Assembly (NCBI GenBank): GCA_019155205.2
Contig: JAHNZQ020000010.1
Location: 2,324,117-2,388,116 of the forward strand
Direction: 5' to 3'
Length of the DNA stretch: 64,000 nt
Origin: Gracilaria vermiculophylla
Taxonomy: Eukaryota; Rhodophyta; Florideophyceae; Gracilariales; Gracilariaceae
Shown: in pieces, positions 18,653 through 30,592 of the stretch
How the letters are laid out: each line of letters begins with the position of its first letter
Numbering within the stretch: position 1 is the stretch's first letter
Made by a program: the position numbers and the translations under genes
Notes under the pieces: generated by a model
Seen by the model: only the letters and a program-made list of their open reading frames with translations
The model's database searches: none
Told to the model about the DNA's origin: nothing

Positions 18653-20080
18653 ATGGCGCTTCCTCCATCGCGAAGTCGTAGCCGACCCGGGGATCACCTT
18701 GCCCCAGCCCCAGAACCCCAAGCTACATTTCCGTTCCCAAGAATGACTGCTGCCGAAATTCAAGATGACATGAAGAACATTTTCAACTGCCCAATAGCTA
18801 GGGAGACCTTAAAGAACCCCTCCGCGTCTGATGCGAAAGCAGTAATGGATTTTTTTATTGAAGAAGTATACGCCAAGCGAGCTGAGGATATGGCACAGCC
18901 AGATTTCGGGAGCCTTGAGTGTGTGGACCATCCAGAACTCTATGAGCAGAGTATCCCCACAATGCATTACATCAGCGAGTGTCAAAAACTATATCAAGCT
19001 GCAAGCTTTAACGAGTTCAGCATTCGGGATATTGTTTCACCCGAAAAGTCTAGATTTCTTTGGCAACTCTCAGCGCTCATCAATTACAGCAAATTTCGTG
19101 CCACTCGACAAGAATTCTTCGACAACATGACGAAACAAGCAGATGATTTGATTGAAAGAGAACGGTCGATACTAGCAGAAACTTCTAACCTTCGTCTCGA
19201 GATTTCTAACATAGAAGAAAAGCGTGCTGCGGAAGAACCAGAAGTTGAAACAGTGAGACAAACTGTGTCAGAGTTCAGCATGGAACTTCACGAACTCCAT
19301 AAACAGCAAAGAGCGTTAATGGATGAGACTAGGGAAATTAAGGAAACCCTCGCACAGAAAAACAAGTTGTGCGACTCATTACTATCCCAAAAATCCAAAT
19401 TAAAGGATGACAATGAACGTATGGCTGCCAAGGTGGTATCTTCACCTGATCGTGTCATGGGAGAGATTGATAGTATGCGTGAGTCTCTTGAATCTGAGAA
19501 TGAGCACATTTCTTCGTTGGAAGGCGAAAGACGATCCTTGAAGAATCTGGCTGAAGAGCTAAATCTCGCGAAGCAGTTAGGGAAAGAAATATATCAAGCT
19601 GCGGAAGAGAATATTTCTAGTCGGGAAAAAGTGACAGAGCTAGAACAAAAGAAACAGGAATGTGAAACCAAAAACTCTCAGTTTGAGGAGGAGGTGGTGA
19701 CAATCGAAGAAAATCAAGAACAACTAAACCGATGGTTGGAATCAGCCGAGGCAAAAATTGCACGTGTCGAAGAGCAGCAAAGCGAAATTGAGAAAGGAAG
19801 TACAGAAGAAGATGACGTTCTTGTCCAAAGCCGAGCAGACTTACTGCGCGAGAAGGAGAAAGTTATGCAAATTTTACAGGAGAAGAATAGAGAAAAGGAT
19901 GAAAAGGTGAACAAGACTGCGAAGACCTTGGAAACATTGAAGGAAATGTTTGAAGATTGGTTTGAGGTACACAACACAGTCAATGGTTCTCGCACACTGA
20001 TGCATACAAACATGCAAAAGGCCTTGTCGGCAATGTTAGAAGAAAACAGTAGATTCATTTCCAGTCTCGGCGATTCCTGA
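18653..20080 (+). CDS. NUF2: Kinetochore protein Nuf2
   Basis: A 475-residue subunit of the NDC80 complex, which couples kinetochores to spindle microtubules. The N-terminal calponin-homology-like domain begins FPFPRMTAAEI (about residues 26-36) and includes FSIRDIVSPEKSRF-LWQLSALINYSKFR (about 118-150), a family signature. The rest (about 155-440) is almost continuous coiled coil, with the conserved VVSSPDRVMGEIDSM block (about 261-275) that matches the I-V-x-S-P-E-x-L element of Nuf2 proteins. Length fits Nuf2 (about 450-470). The ATG at 18653 starts a short Pro/Ser/Arg-rich leader before the domain; the frame is open a further 45 codons upstream without similarity. Confidence 0.88.
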   Translation: MALPPSRSRSRPGDHLAPAPEPQATFPFPRMTAAEIQDDMKNIFNCPIARETLKNPSASDAKAVMDFFIEEVYAKRAEDMAQPDFGSLECVDHPELYEQSIPTMHYISECQKLYQAASFNEFSIRDIVSPEKSRFLWQLSALINYSKFRATRQEFFDNMTKQADDLIERERSILAETSNLRLEISNIEEKRAAEEPEVETVRQTVSEFSMELHELHKQQRALMDETREIKETLAQKNKLCDSLLSQKSKLKDDNERMAAKVVSSPDRVMGEIDSMRESLESENEHISSLEGERRSLKNLAEELNLAKQLGKEIYQAAEENISSREKVTELEQKKQECETKNSQFEEEVVTIEENQEQLNRWLESAEAKIARVEEQQSEIEKGSTEEDDVLVQSRADLLREKEKVMQILQEKNREKDEKVNKTAKTLETLKEMFEDWFEVHNTVNGSRTLMHTNMQKALSAMLEENSRFISSLGDS

Positions 20081-20722
20081 GGTTGTTACCCCCTTCCGCG
20101 GCTGGGCTCCAGCGATTGTGAACACTACCAAATAGTCTTAGCTCTTTTAGAAACGTTCATTTTCCAGAAGTGAGTTTTAAAACTCGACCATTCGTGAGCG
20201 TGGCTCTTAGAAATTGAATCCTGTTCAATATAGTGCTTGGGCCGTACAAGCTTTGGGAACCTTCACGAATATGCGATGTACTGTTCCACGCCGTCCATTG
20301 CTGCAAATGGCTTGCACAGTTAGTCCGGAGTACTTCGATGGCTTGTGCAATGGCACGAACATGAGGATTTCTCGATGTTTTGAGCAGGCCACTGAAGCTC
20401 GTTCTCTGTCCTTTCCATGACTAGTTCTCTTTCGAACGTCGGATTTTGATAGGCTTCTCATACATGTGATTCTGTTACTTAGCCCCTTTCTTTTATGGAC
20501 TTAAACATCGACTTTTCTCGGATTGGTGGAATACTACTCTCTCTTTCGGAAAGCTAAAAGTTTCTATGGTCAAAGATGTATCATATTCTAAAACGAAAGA
20601 GTTCTGCTCTCTGGTTTCCATGAAATTTCTTCTCCGTATCTAATATTAAGGAAATATCATGTAAGGACATGTTTGTCGACTTTTGCTTAGCGTTGGACTT
20701 TTCCATAGACCTCTGAATTGCC
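20081..20722. other. Intergenic region between convergent genes
   Basis: 640 bp between the ends of NUF2 (plus) and the PET100-like gene (minus). Nothing beyond short random frames is seen. Confidence 0.55.
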
Positions 20723-21065
20723 TTAGTCATCTTTCTCATGCATCGACAATTCGGCACGTTGCCTTTGGAGCTTCAATCTTCTTTCTTCCTTGGCACGCTT
20801 TATCTCATTTGTAGACGTTGGGGGTGATTCGCCTTCAGGTGGATAAACAATATAAGAAGTCTGAGAGGGCAAACGCCTCGTTAGAATTTGCACTAATGCG
20901 CTTTTTGCGTCAACCACTTAAATGCCAACTTACATTGCGTATAATCCTCTCCAGGTACGGGTAGGCCCCAGTTCCAAGATATACAGTTGCAGCTATAGGC
21001 GTAACGACGTAAACGCTGAACTTCAAAGCTTCCAGCCACTGTCGTCCCGCATGCCCGCTAGCCAT
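20723..21065 (-). CDS. PET100-like cytochrome c oxidase assembly protein, two exons
   Basis: Coding order on the minus strand: exon 1 21065-20934, intron 20933-20861, exon 2 20860-20723, giving 89 residues. The joined protein has one transmembrane segment near the N-terminus (about residues 13-32, KFSVYVVTPIAATVYLG), then YLERIIRN joined to TSYIVYPPEG, and a basic coiled C-terminus (NEIKRAKEERRLKLQRQ). This layout, with P-P-E after the membrane segment and a Lys/Arg/Glu helix, fits Pet100, an inner-membrane factor for complex IV assembly. Similarity to PET100 is by layout and a few residues, so the identity is tentative. The frame is open 36 codons upstream of ATG 21065 to another ATG at 21173. 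Confidence 0.6.
20861..20933 (-). other. Spliceosomal intron (73 nt) in the PET100-like gene
   Basis: Donor AAT|GTAAGT and acceptor CTCTCAG|ACT; a TCTAAC motif lies roughly 20 nt before the acceptor. It falls between codons (phase 0) and joins two short frames into one coherent small membrane protein. Confidence 0.8.
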
Positions 21066-21549
21066 CAATATACGGATCTTTTGTCCCGTGACGAGACCCA
21101 CAAGATGAGCCTGTTGTTTATGAGTCAACGGGAAACCAATTTCAGCCGCAACTGAACTGAGTAGTTGGCGCACGCTGCGAGATAACGCTTATCATCCCGA
21201 AGAGACGCCCCAGTCATCGTCCTAAGATGCACTTACGCGTGGAAAGCCACCGCTTTGGACGTGTTACAAAAATTATCCAGGATTTTGATGGCAAAGCCCA
21301 GCTTGTAAAATGCCCTCAAAAGCTGTGGTGCTGCCTGAAAACGCAACCATGGTCGCGTTCTCCTTGCCCCAGAGCCTCATTTGCTCATATCATTTGACCA
21401 CTGTTGCATCATACCATCAAACCTGAATCCCCCTTTCCTGCGCACTAAAAGCCATCTGCACTGGCTCTTTGGCTCAAGAATTTCAGTTCTGTTGTTCTGA
21501 CACTTACTAGGGGTTCTGCCTTGACATCCGTAGCGTTTGCGAACCAACT
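21066..21549. other. Divergent promoter region
   Basis: 484 bp between the PET100-like gene (minus) and SF3B1 (plus). No specific motif is claimed. Confidence 0.5.
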
Positions 21550-24500
21550 ATGCCGCGATCCACCCGTGAATCAGACCATACGGGCTCTGCCGGGGTGGCA
21601 TTTGGAACTGAGGCGGCTGGCTTCGATGAAGAAATATACGGCGCTTCCGGGCCGCTTAGAAACCGCAAGGGTTACGTGTCTTCTATAAACCCTTCAGAAG
21701 TCAAACAGGGGCAAGAAGACAAAAATGAGATGGACGCTGCATTTTTGGCGTCCAAGAAAGCGAAGGCTGCAAGTATCAATGCACCTGAGTACCTCATTGC
21801 TGAAGCCGAAGCAGCTTCTGAGAAGTTAAACCCCCAAGATCCATTTAAGCCGTACATGCCGAAGACAGTAGCAGAGCAACAAAATTCCTACCTCGCACGC
21901 GGTCGAAAGCGAGTGTTATCTCCCCTCCGAGCAGAACTTGCGGGAAGCGCTGCGAAGCCAGCAGATTCCAAGGGGGAACAATCTGCCAAGACAGCTGAGC
22001 CCCCAGTTACCGGAAAACGTCCCCCACTCCCAAGCGCAATCAACTCTGAAACAACTCCGTCATCTCGACCAAAACGGCGGCGGCGATGGGATGTCGTTGC
22101 TGATAATGTAACAAATGTTACTCAAACCACGAATGACGTGCTCATGCCCCCAAATGCGATTCCGGTACCTGATACACTCCCACCTTCCGCTCCACAAACT
22201 ATATCAAACCCGCCCGTATCGTTACATACAAAATGGGATGCCCCGGTACCATCTTCAAAAACGGCCTCTCGTTCTTCACGGTGGGATGCAACGCCGGGCA
22301 GTATGTCTCTGTCTCAAGTGACCAAGAAGTCTAGGTGGGATGAAACACCTCTGGTGCAGGCAGCTGCAGTATCTGCGACACCGATGCTTGGGACAGGTTC
22401 GGCAGTACGAAGCACGCCCTTTACACAATCTGGCTCGGTTCCTTTAGATGCCGTCAATCTTTCTCGATGGCAGGCAGACATTGAAATGCGTAATCGGCCG
22501 TGGACGGATCAGGAATTAGACGAACTACTACCTTCTGCAGGATATACTATTCTTCAACCTCCGGATTCATATAAACCGGTTCAAACCCCAGCACGATTGC
22601 TCATGAAGACACCCGCAGTTCCTCAGACACCCTTGTACAGTCTTCCAACTGAAAACGGTTTTGCTCGAGAGTCACTGGGGATACCAGTGGAATTACCTGA
22701 TACGCTTAAGAGCATTGAAATGAAACCCGAAGACTACAAGAACTTTGCAAAGGTTTTGGATAAGAACTCCAAAGATGAAGATCTCCCAGCCGCCGAACAG
22801 GTGGAACGAAAGATCATGCGATTGTTACTGAAAATTAAGAACGGGACGCCGAACGTGAGAAAAGTAGCAATGCGACAAATATCGGAAAAGGCTCGTGAGT
22901 TTGGAGCAGAACCTTTGCTGAAGCAAATTTTGCCACTTCTCATGTCACCAACCCTTGAGCACCAAGAAAGGCATTTATATGTGAAAGTAATCGACCGGAT
23001 ACTCCACAGACTACGCGATCTCGTCCGTCCTCACGTACGTCACATATTGGTAGTTATTGAGCCTATGCTTATCGATGAAGATTACTACGCGCGAGTTGAA
23101 GGAAGGGAGATTATATCCAATCTCACTAAAGCTGCAGGGCTGCCTACGATGATATCGACTATGCGGCCCGATATAGATCATCAAGATGAATTTGTGCGGA
23201 ACACCACGGCTAGAGCCTTTGCTGTTGTTACTTCTGCCCTTGGTATACCCTCGATGCTTCCCTTTTTGAAGGCTGTCTGTGGAAGCAGAAAGTCCTGGGA
23301 AGCACGACATACCGGAATCAAGACTGTACAACAAATAGCCATTCTCATGGGTGTTGCAGTGCTCCCGCATTTAAAGGAGCTCGTTGAAATTATTGAAGCT
23401 GGGTTACAAGATGAACAAGGTAAAGTGAGACTTATCACTGCTCATGCTCTTGCGAATCTTGCGGAGGCTTCGGCACCATATGGAATTGAGTCCTTCGAAT
23501 CTGTCTCAGAACCTTTGTGGAGCGGCATTCTGTTACACAGGGGAAAGACTTTAGCAGCATTTCTGAAAGCCATAGGTTTCATGATGCCGCTCATGGAGCC
23601 CAAGGAAGCAAATGAAGTGGCTAAGGACGTTAATCCGATATTAATACGAGAGTTTAAGTCACCAGATGAAGAAATGAAAACAGTTGTTCTTAAAGTTGTC
23701 ATGCAATGCGTTTCGTGTTCAGGAGTGGAGCCGAAATATGTCAGAGAAGATATTGCACCCGAATATTTTCGCTGTTTCTGGATTCGCCGAATGGCCCTTG
23801 ATCGACGAAATTTCCGCTCCGTTGTTGATACTACTTTGCAGATTGCAATGAAAATCGGCGTATCTGACGTGTTAGGGCGCTTAGTTGGAGACTTAAAGGA
23901 CGAATCGGATCCGTACAGGCGTATGGTTCTCGAAACTGTTGAAAACGTCTCGGAAAAATTAGGTCTCTCCGGCATAAATGGTGCCTTGGAGGCTCGACTT
24001 ATTGATGGATTACTTTTTGCCTTTCAAGCTCAAGGAAACTACAATGACACTGGAAGTGCGTTACGGGCATTATCCGTCGTTGTACAGCAATTGGGTCGCA
24101 GAGCAAAGCCTTATCTTCAGCAAATTGTTGGCATCGTGAAATGGCGTTTAAACAACAAGAGTGCTAAAATTCGAGAGAATGCAGCAGACTTAGTCAGTAA
24201 CACCGCTTCTGTCATGAAGACTTGCGACGAGGATGCATTAATGGGACACATGGGTACTGTTCTGTTTGAGTATTTGGGTGAAGAATTCCCGGATGTACTT
24301 GGATCAATTCTCCGTGCTATGAAATCCATTGTGGAAGTAATTGGAATCAACGACATGCAACCCCCTATAAATGAACTTTTGCCTCGGCTTACTCCGATTC
24401 TAAAGAATAGGCATGAAAAGGTTCAAGAGAATTGCATCATTCTAGTTGGGAAAATTGCCAACAAAGGGGCCCACTTTGTCTCACCGAAAGAATGGATGAG

Positions 24501-25275
24501 GATTTGCTTTGAGCTTTTAGAACTTCTCAAGGCGCCTATAAAGGCCATAAGAAAATCAGCAGTTGCAACATTTGGGTATATTGCGAAGGCAATCGGACCA
24601 AGTAATGTCCTTACAACCCTGCTTAATAATCTCAAAGTTCAGGAACGAACCCAACGTGTTTGTACTACGGTTGCGATTGCCATCGTCGCAGAAACGTGCC
24701 AGCCATACACTGTTCTTCCGTCAATGATGAATGAGTATCGAATTCCGGAATTGCATGTGCAGAATGGAATATTGAAGTCTTTATCATTTTTGTTCCAATA
24801 TATCAGAGAAATGGCCGGAGACTACATCTATGCAGTAACTCCAATGTTAGAAGATGCATTGATAGATCGTGATCTTGTACACAGGCAAACAGCTTGTACA
24901 GCGGTCGGACACTTAGCTCTCGGTGTTCGTGGGCTTGGGCTTGAAGACGCCCTAATTCATCTCCTGAACCATATATGGCCGAATATATTTGAAACTAGTC
25001 CTCATGTAATCAATGCCGTAATTTTGGCTATACAGGGATGTGCCGTAGCGTTGGGTCCGGGGCCGATTTTCATGTACCTGCTGCAAGGATTGTTTCACCC
25101 TGCAAGGAAAGTACGACAAGTATATTGGCGAATATACAATAGTATTTACATATATGCTCAAGAAGGACTTGTGCCATCTTATCCAAGTCTTACTACAGCC
25201 GACTTGGACGCAAGTTCAGAAGATGAATTTGGAAATGAGAGATACGAGCGACAGGAGTTATTCCTTGTTGTTTGA
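21550..25275 (+). CDS. SF3B1: Splicing factor 3B subunit 1 (SF3B1/Hsh155)
   Basis: Core scaffold of the U2 snRNP SF3b complex that clamps the branch-point duplex. At 1241 residues it is slightly shorter than the human protein (1304). The N-terminal third is disordered and holds several U2AF-homology ligand motifs with R/K-W-D ([28 protein letters not shown]) and SP/TP sites. [17 protein letters not shown] marks the p14-binding region. The C-terminal two thirds are HEAT repeats; the segment [20 protein letters not shown] and the following [10 protein letters not shown] correspond to the human HEAT 5-7 region around K700, and the Lys is conserved. It ends [10 protein letters not shown], matching the family terminus. 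No intron needed. Fits with the CTAAC branch motifs found in the introns of this window. Confidence 0.98.
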   Translation: MPRSTRESDHTGSAGVAFGTEAAGFDEEIYGASGPLRNRKGYVSSINPSEVKQGQEDKNEMDAAFLASKKAKAASINAPEYLIAEAEAASEKLNPQDPFKPYMPKTVAEQQNSYLARGRKRVLSPLRAELAGSAAKPADSKGEQSAKTAEPPVTGKRPPLPSAINSETTPSSRPKRRRRWDVVADNVTNVTQTTNDVLMPPNAIPVPDTLPPSAPQTISNPPVSLHTKWDAPVPSSKTASRSSRWDATPGSMSLSQVTKKSRWDETPLVQAAAVSATPMLGTGSAVRSTPFTQSGSVPLDAVNLSRWQADIEMRNRPWTDQELDELLPSAGYTILQPPDSYKPVQTPARLLMKTPAVPQTPLYSLPTENGFARESLGIPVELPDTLKSIEMKPEDYKNFAKVLDKNSKDEDLPAAEQVERKIMRLLLKIKNGTPNVRKVAMRQISEKAREFGAEPLLKQILPLLMSPTLEHQERHLYVKVIDRILHRLRDLVRPHVRHILVVIEPMLIDEDYYARVEGREIISNLTKAAGLPTMISTMRPDIDHQDEFVRNTTARAFAVVTSALGIPSMLPFLKAVCGSRKSWEARHTGIKTVQQIAILMGVAVLPHLKELVEIIEAGLQDEQGKVRLITAHALANLAEASAPYGIESFESVSEPLWSGILLHRGKTLAAFLKAIGFMMPLMEPKEANEVAKDVNPILIREFKSPDEEMKTVVLKVVMQCVSCSGVEPKYVREDIAPEYFRCFWIRRMALDRRNFRSVVDTTLQIAMKIGVSDVLGRLVGDLKDESDPYRRMVLETVENVSEKLGLSGINGALEARLIDGLLFAFQAQGNYNDTGSALRALSVVVQQLGRRAKPYLQQIVGIVKWRLNNKSAKIRENAADLVSNTASVMKTCDEDALMGHMGTVLFEYLGEEFPDVLGSILRAMKSIVEVIGINDMQPPINELLPRLTPILKNRHEKVQENCIILVGKIANKGAHFVSPKEWMRICFELLELLKAPIKAIRKSAVATFGYIAKAIGPSNVLTTLLNNLKVQERTQRVCTTVAIAIVAETCQPYTVLPSMMNEYRIPELHVQNGILKSLSFLFQYIREMAGDYIYAVTPMLEDALIDRDLVHRQTACTAVGHLALGVRGLGLEDALIHLLNHIWPNIFETSPHVINAVILAIQGCAVALGPGPIFMYLLQGLFHPARKVRQVYWRIYNSIYIYAQEGLVPSYPSLTTADLDASSEDEFGNERYERQELFLVV

Positions 25276-27736
25276 TTTTCGGAGAGTATTTGTGGCCATG
25301 TATGATATAAAATCAATCCTAGATTCCAATTCGAGACTATATTCTTAACCCTACTCCATGTTTCAACTACATTCTTCATGCTCTTTGCACATAAGTCCTG
25401 TGCCGTTTTCTCTTTTCTGAACTCTTTCTTTATAGTTAGTTTTCTGTTCGGTCATAGCCAGGTACTCGAAGTATTTGTTTTTGGTCTTCGTTGGAGTCCT
25501 TGTTGTCCAGCAGTCTTGATACTCATGGTTTTTTCTTCAATAAGCCGGAGGGCACTGGACAGGTACACAATGATAATTTTGAAAGAGGAAGTCGCCACCC
25601 CCAATTTCTTCACCAAATACCGCATTCTCAAACCTTATTGAGACGGAACAGAGCAGCTCAGACACTCGCAAAAGCACATAATAACAGATGTCTAATAGCG
25701 TGGCGAAATTCGGGAAGATGATGAATGCAGTGATGAAAAACTTGTCTTTTCCGAGGTTTGCATAGTTCATGGTTTAAGAAGACATCTACGTAAATTTAAG
25801 AAAATGGCCAACTCACACTTTCTTAAAAGACACAAAATGTATTTTCATGCATTCCGTGTGACCTCGTGAAAGAGAATAGTCGTAACTGTTGATGCAGCTT
25901 TTGTTTATTTGATATCAAGCCTTGTCATTGTGCTCTTTATGTCACGCGTGAGGAAAAAGTTTATGCGCTACAAATACAGCGAGGGACCCAGGAAGATTTT
26001 CCAACACGTCCTCTTTGGCTGTTCCCCGCGGCAGTCCGGATAGTGGGGTCGAGCTTCCAGTACTATAAAGCAACAGGCAAGTACATAAAGTCGAAATGAA
26101 GAGATAAGAGTCCCTATGGTTTGGGGCTTCCATCAGAGAAAAACTGTGGGGAGGAGAGAAAGAGAGACAAGACAGAAAGAGGCCGCTGTCCTTATGATTT
26201 CCAACGGCTGAGCAAAGTCCCATTACAAAATACTAATCAAATCCAATCGTGGCGACAAGGATTGACCTTCGAAGGTTTGTCGCACGCAAATAATCTCATC
26301 TTCCGAACATGTTTTGCAATACAGCAACTTCGTAAAATTTCTGACTTGCAAACATGCATCTCCACCTTCAAGATGTAAATGACTCAGTTTCACTGTTATC
26401 GGGTCGGAGCAGTGTGAGAATGCAGAACAAACATCAAGATCGAAGAAAAGGATTTTGCAATATCGGTTTGACCCATGAAAGTTTCTGTGAACGAGAGGAA
26501 AACGCTCCCTTTCACAGAGATTTGTTTCAGCTTTGATTAGAAAGCTGGTGCGTTCTCAATAGAAGTACAAGAAGGAAAAATACTGAAGATACAACAGTTT
26601 TTTCCCGAACGGGCACTCGTATTCCCCCTGTCGTCGATCATCTTCCGTCGTAATCACGAAAGGCCCCTTCACATAGCATCAAGTGTCAAGAAATGGGCAA
26701 CACTTGTGCTCTCGGTAGCAAACACGGGTTTGGTTCCTGTTCGCAGGAAGACGAGCAAGAGAACTATGCGGGAACTGACGCGGGTTAGATGCTTAGCAGT
26801 ATGTAATTTTACCGTACAATACGGTGTTCTGCCCGGTAGGTGGGGAGAGCTAAAGCTAAAGCAAAGAGCGGTACAGATAAAATAAATAAATAGTACCGGT
26901 ATAATATCAATCCAAGGATACGACGTAAGCGCAGGGACTGTACTTCTGCATCGGTAGCGGCCGGTGATGGACGAAGTACTCACATCAAGAGTGAAAATAA
27001 ATCACGCATGATATATTTCGTTTTCATGTCAAAATCAAAGCTTCCTACTTAGAAGTATTCTTGAAATCGAGCATAAATAACATGATAGAAGGGTAAAATT
27101 GACGAGGACTACGTCACTATTTTCATTGCGAACGCAATGAGAAGAAATACCCACACCAGGTAGTACACACCCTTCACACTCAAAGAACTTTGCTCGAGGG
27201 CGCTGAGACACTTCGAACCTAGCTCGACTGCATGGCTCTTTATTTAATTGTAGTGATGATGTTGCAACACATGTACAACACAAAAGACAACGTGTGTGGG
27301 ATACTCCACAAAAAGACTACTTTTTTATCTTCAGGACTTCATATCAAAGCTTTGAACATGTTGTATGAAAATGAATTTCTTCAGAAATTAGCAATGCTGC
27401 ACCTCATATTTAGGAGGTTTTCACTTTGACCATCTTGGATAATGTATTACTGTTCATCGCGAAGTACTTGATGTTGCTATAATATATAGTTTTCGGCATC
27501 AGAATTTCATAGAACCACAAAGAAAGCCAGACCAAAAACTTTAAAAGGCATACGCTTACGCTAATAAATTTGAAACACCTTAGCTTAGATTAAATCTCCA
27601 AAAGCGACAAATTCCGGAACAATATACGCCTCCCGCTGACTTACTTAACATCAAGAGATACTTTATGACAGACCTGGCCTTCCACTGCCTTGCAAAATTC
27701 ACCTCCGTATCATCCAAACCATGGTTGCGGTGATAA
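25276..27736. other. Intergenic region, 2.5 kb
   Basis: AT-leaning DNA with only short frames on both strands and no recognisable domain. It includes the 3' flank of SF3B1 and of the zinc-ribbon gene. I see no repeat, RNA gene or mobile element. Confidence 0.55.
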
Positions 27737-28180
27737 TCATCTTGGCCTAAACGACATATTTTCCTCGAAATAACTCGCGACATCTTGCTCCGTATATGGT
27801 GCCGGTTGACCCGCTGCAACCAGCATACCTTTTCGCCATGCCATGGCGTTAAAAGGGGTCCCATCCATGTTCTCCAAACGCTCTAATGTGGCATCAGTCT
27901 CCTGCTCACAGCAGTTGCACACAATTCGCAAAGGTGCATCAGTAAGATGCTGTGGTCGCAACATGATGCTATTAAAACATATAGGACACGATACGTAAGT
28001 TGTAATATCAGTCGTGTCTATGTCAACCTTTTCCATGAGATCAGTGTTCGACTTGGACCCGGGCTTATGATGGGCACGACGATTACGGCGATTTGGGCGT
28101 CGGTTGTTTTTTCTTTTGCATGTTGGAGTAATCCAGACTGGGGCAGTACTTGTTCTCGGCAGATTTAAGACGAACGCCAT
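27737..28180 (-). CDS. Small zinc-ribbon (MJ0042-like) protein with basic N-terminus
   Basis: A 147-residue protein. After an Arg/Lys/Asn-rich N-terminal region (KRKNNRRPNRRNRR) comes a four-Cys zinc-ribbon: SCPIC, about 20 residues, then CNCC (about residues 65-91 in all), resembling the MJ0042-type finger in which a second C-x-x-C follows an extended loop. The stretch after it (LERLENMDGTPFNAMAWRKG) has no known function. Plant and algal plastid proteins with similar single ribbons exist; the N-terminal Arg-rich region could be a transit peptide (it begins MAFVLNLPRTSTAP, with a Phe near the start). I used the ATG at 28180; an in-frame extension to 28312 reads as leader. Function not known. 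Confidence 0.55.
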   Translation of the reverse strand: MAFVLNLPRTSTAPVWITPTCKRKNNRRPNRRNRRAHHKPGSKSNTDLMEKVDIDTTDITTYVSCPICFNSIMLRPQHLTDAPLRIVCNCCEQETDATLERLENMDGTPFNAMAWRKGMLVAAGQPAPYTEQDVASYFEENMSFRPR

Positions 28181-28975
28181 CGAGGTTGATTTGGATGTGC
28201 GAAAAATGAGTCTGTGTCGGCTCCGGGCGGAAGTAGTGCGGCTCCCGACACTCGACCCTGAACCAAGGTAGGTTGGAGAGATTTTCGAATATTCTGACCA
28301 ACCCTCCGACATAGGGTAATTATTTTATTCATGAGGCAATCCAAGATTCATCCATCTAACGAACCAGAACCGAATAATTCAGTTTGCAACAAATTTCGAC
28401 CTCAGTTTTGATCAATATTTTCCGCCGAGCTTAGCAGGAAACTGAAACCCCTGGCCACCGTTTCTGAAAGTTGATTTGAGCTCTCACTGCTCACGAGATC
28501 AGCGCCAGTCGCCGTTCCACATTACAACTTCGACCTCATTTACCGGACTTCCAAGTAGATTGGTTAGTATCTTCGGACACACTGAGTGTATTGCAATTAC
28601 ACACCATTACCATACAATCGACCGGCATACGCTATACTTCTGCGCTGCGATTCCGTAGCATTTACCATGTTCATCATTGTAGCGGCAGATACATTACCAT
28701 CGTAATGTAAGATTCATCGCGCACTTTAGTCGTTCCTGTTCACGGTACTTTCTGCCTCGACGAAGCATGTCTAGTCAGATCTTCACTGATTCATGTAGAG
28801 ACAGCCACAGCAGGTAGCCAAATTTAAAGCTCATTAACTGCATCAAAAAGGGGAAAACTTACGGCTTCAGTCGTATCTGCACTTGAGACTCACCAGCAAA
28901 CCGACTACAAAACAACAAAGAAGTTTCTGAAAGGTGATGGATGTCCTAATAGAAAGAAGTAGAACTTTTCGTGAC
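28181..28975. other. Intergenic region, no gene seen
   Basis: About 0.8 kb between the start of the zinc-ribbon gene and the end of the rubredoxin-fusion gene (both minus strand). Only short frames. Confidence 0.55.
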
Positions 28976-30223
28976 CTACTCTTCAGCATTTATATCCACA
29001 AATTTGTCCTTCGGGGCACCGCAAGCCGGACATACGAAGTCGTCGCCGTAAAATTTAAACTCTCTCCCAGCCGCAGGAAACAATGTGTATCCGCAATCTG
29101 AGCATTGATACGCGTGCACAGTCGCCTTGGCGGGCTCTCCTGATCTGGCGGGGTAATCTAGATCTTCAGTGCTAGATTTGACAGCTTCTTCTGCTTCAGC
29201 CGCCTCAGCCTTTGCTGCTTCTTCCTCAAGCCGTCTAGCGCGATCCTTCACCACACCGTCAAAAACAAGTTTCGCATGCGCTTCGTCTAGCCGCAATGCA
29301 GCAGCAGCTGCCAACGGCACTTCTTCTACTTGATTGTTTTCAACTTCGTTTGTGACGAAATCGCGATAACACCTTTCAAGCATATTTTTTTGAAGATCCG
29401 CAACGGTAGATGCGCTATAGGGAAATAGTGGAACAAGTTGCAACCCGGCCGCTTTTTCTGGACTCAACACCCTTTCAGTGATAAAAAGAAGTTTGCCCAA
29501 CAAGCTCGGTGAATCACTCATAGTTGTTGCCAGTTTGTTTATAGCATTAATGGCCTTGTCGTCACCAACACGTAAGAGCTTCTTAACCATTGAGACTTCT
29601 TGAATGATGGAGGGAACAATTGCCTTTTCAGCGACAAGCGTGGCAAGATAAGAAGAAAACATAGCGCCCCGCAGAATACCGGGTCCTAGTTTCCGCTTGT
29701 ATTCCGAGGCAATCTCCCGCTTTGCGTCCGGAGTGGTGCCGTATAGAACAATGACCTGCCCAAATTCATCGACAAGAGCAGCCTGTCGGGCAGTAAAACG
29801 TTTCTTGGCTATCCAAGCTGCACCAACAAAAACGGCGGATGCCGCCATATAAGGTATTATTGACCAGAATCCCACCGTTTTTGGCGCCATCAAGTCAGTG
29901 CGACGCTGAGAGGGAAGCGGTTGCATCTCAGTGAAGCGATCGCCGTCTGGACGCCGCATGGGGCTGATAGCACGTGCACTTGCGACGCGAATTGTGGAAG
30001 AAGGCAGATTGGATAGTTGGCGGGTGTGAGACGTTAGAGAATTGGAATCATGGTGCTGTTGGGCCGATGATGCAATAGTTTGAGTTCGGGTGGCACGAGA
30101 TGCAGAAAAAGTGAATGAGCCACGGCGGCGCTCGGTCAGCGAAGTAGAGGGATGCGCGCCATGTCGGGAAGAGAGCACAGGCGCCGCGGGCGAGAACGCC
30201 GCAGGAAGCCCGCAGCAATGCAT
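28976..30223 (-). CDS. Plastid-type membrane protein with C-terminal rubredoxin domain
   Basis: A 415-residue protein in four parts. Residues 1-115 are rich in Ser, Arg and Thr and poor in acidic residues, fitting a plastid transit peptide. One transmembrane segment (about 118-139, FWSIIPYMAASAVFVGAAWI) follows. A helical middle domain (about 145-310) has no family I recognise and is trailed by an Ala/Glu coiled segment. The C-terminus is a rubredoxin domain with C374, C377, C398 and C401 (YQCSDCGYTLFP, then FVCPACGAPKDKF), binding a single iron. Membrane-anchored rubredoxins act in photosystem assembly in cyanobacteria and plants (RubA/RBD1 type), but there the anchor is C-terminal. Here it is N-terminal with a large intervening domain. 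ATG 30223 is the first true ATG; longer frames begin at non-ATG codons. Confidence 0.8.
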   Translation of the reverse strand: MHCCGLPAAFSPAAPVLSSRHGAHPSTSLTERRRGSFTFSASRATRTQTIASSAQQHHDSNSLTSHTRQLSNLPSSTIRVASARAISPMRRPDGDRFTEMQPLPSQRRTDLMAPKTVGFWSIIPYMAASAVFVGAAWIAKKRFTARQAALVDEFGQVIVLYGTTPDAKREIASEYKRKLGPGILRGAMFSSYLATLVAEKAIVPSIIQEVSMVKKLLRVGDDKAINAINKLATTMSDSPSLLGKLLFITERVLSPEKAAGLQLVPLFPYSASTVADLQKNMLERCYRDFVTNEVENNQVEEVPLAAAAALRLDEAHAKLVFDGVVKDRARRLEEEAAKAEAAEAEEAVKSSTEDLDYPARSGEPAKATVHAYQCSDCGYTLFPAAGREFKFYGDDFVCPACGAPKDKFVDINAEE

Positions 30224-30592
30224 CCGAGAGCGGAAGGATGAGAAAATCGCGACAAAGATTGACGAAGAAATTTGAAGCCGATGGGCTCGGAGGAAGCTCT
30301 CCAACAAAGCGGCGCAGGGCACTGCAGGGCGGTTGACGGCGGACGTCGACGGCACCAAAACAACACGAACGGATCAAAGTGGCGATGACGAGATTGGTCG
30401 CTTCGATCTGAAGTGAACAATAAGCACCGAGATCAACGTCAGATCCATTTTCGTATGTTGCACGTGTCCACTAGCAACACGCCTTACACGGTTGCTCTGG
30501 CACCCACTTTCCTCGTGATTGCGGTTGGGCACATATGCAAAGGCAACACAGAAATCGGCAGCTTGAAAAGCATCGGCCAGCATCGCGTGTCG
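30224..30592. other. Divergent promoter region
   Basis: About 370 bp between the rubredoxin-fusion gene (minus) and an unknown gene (plus). The plus frame is open from 30455 (ATG), so the leader could be shorter. Confidence 0.45.

Noticed and set aside
7399..25275. IST3 and SF3B1 as a functional splicing-gene cluster
   Set aside because: Both act in the spliceosome, but they are about 13 kb apart with five unrelated genes between them; chance linkage is the simpler view.
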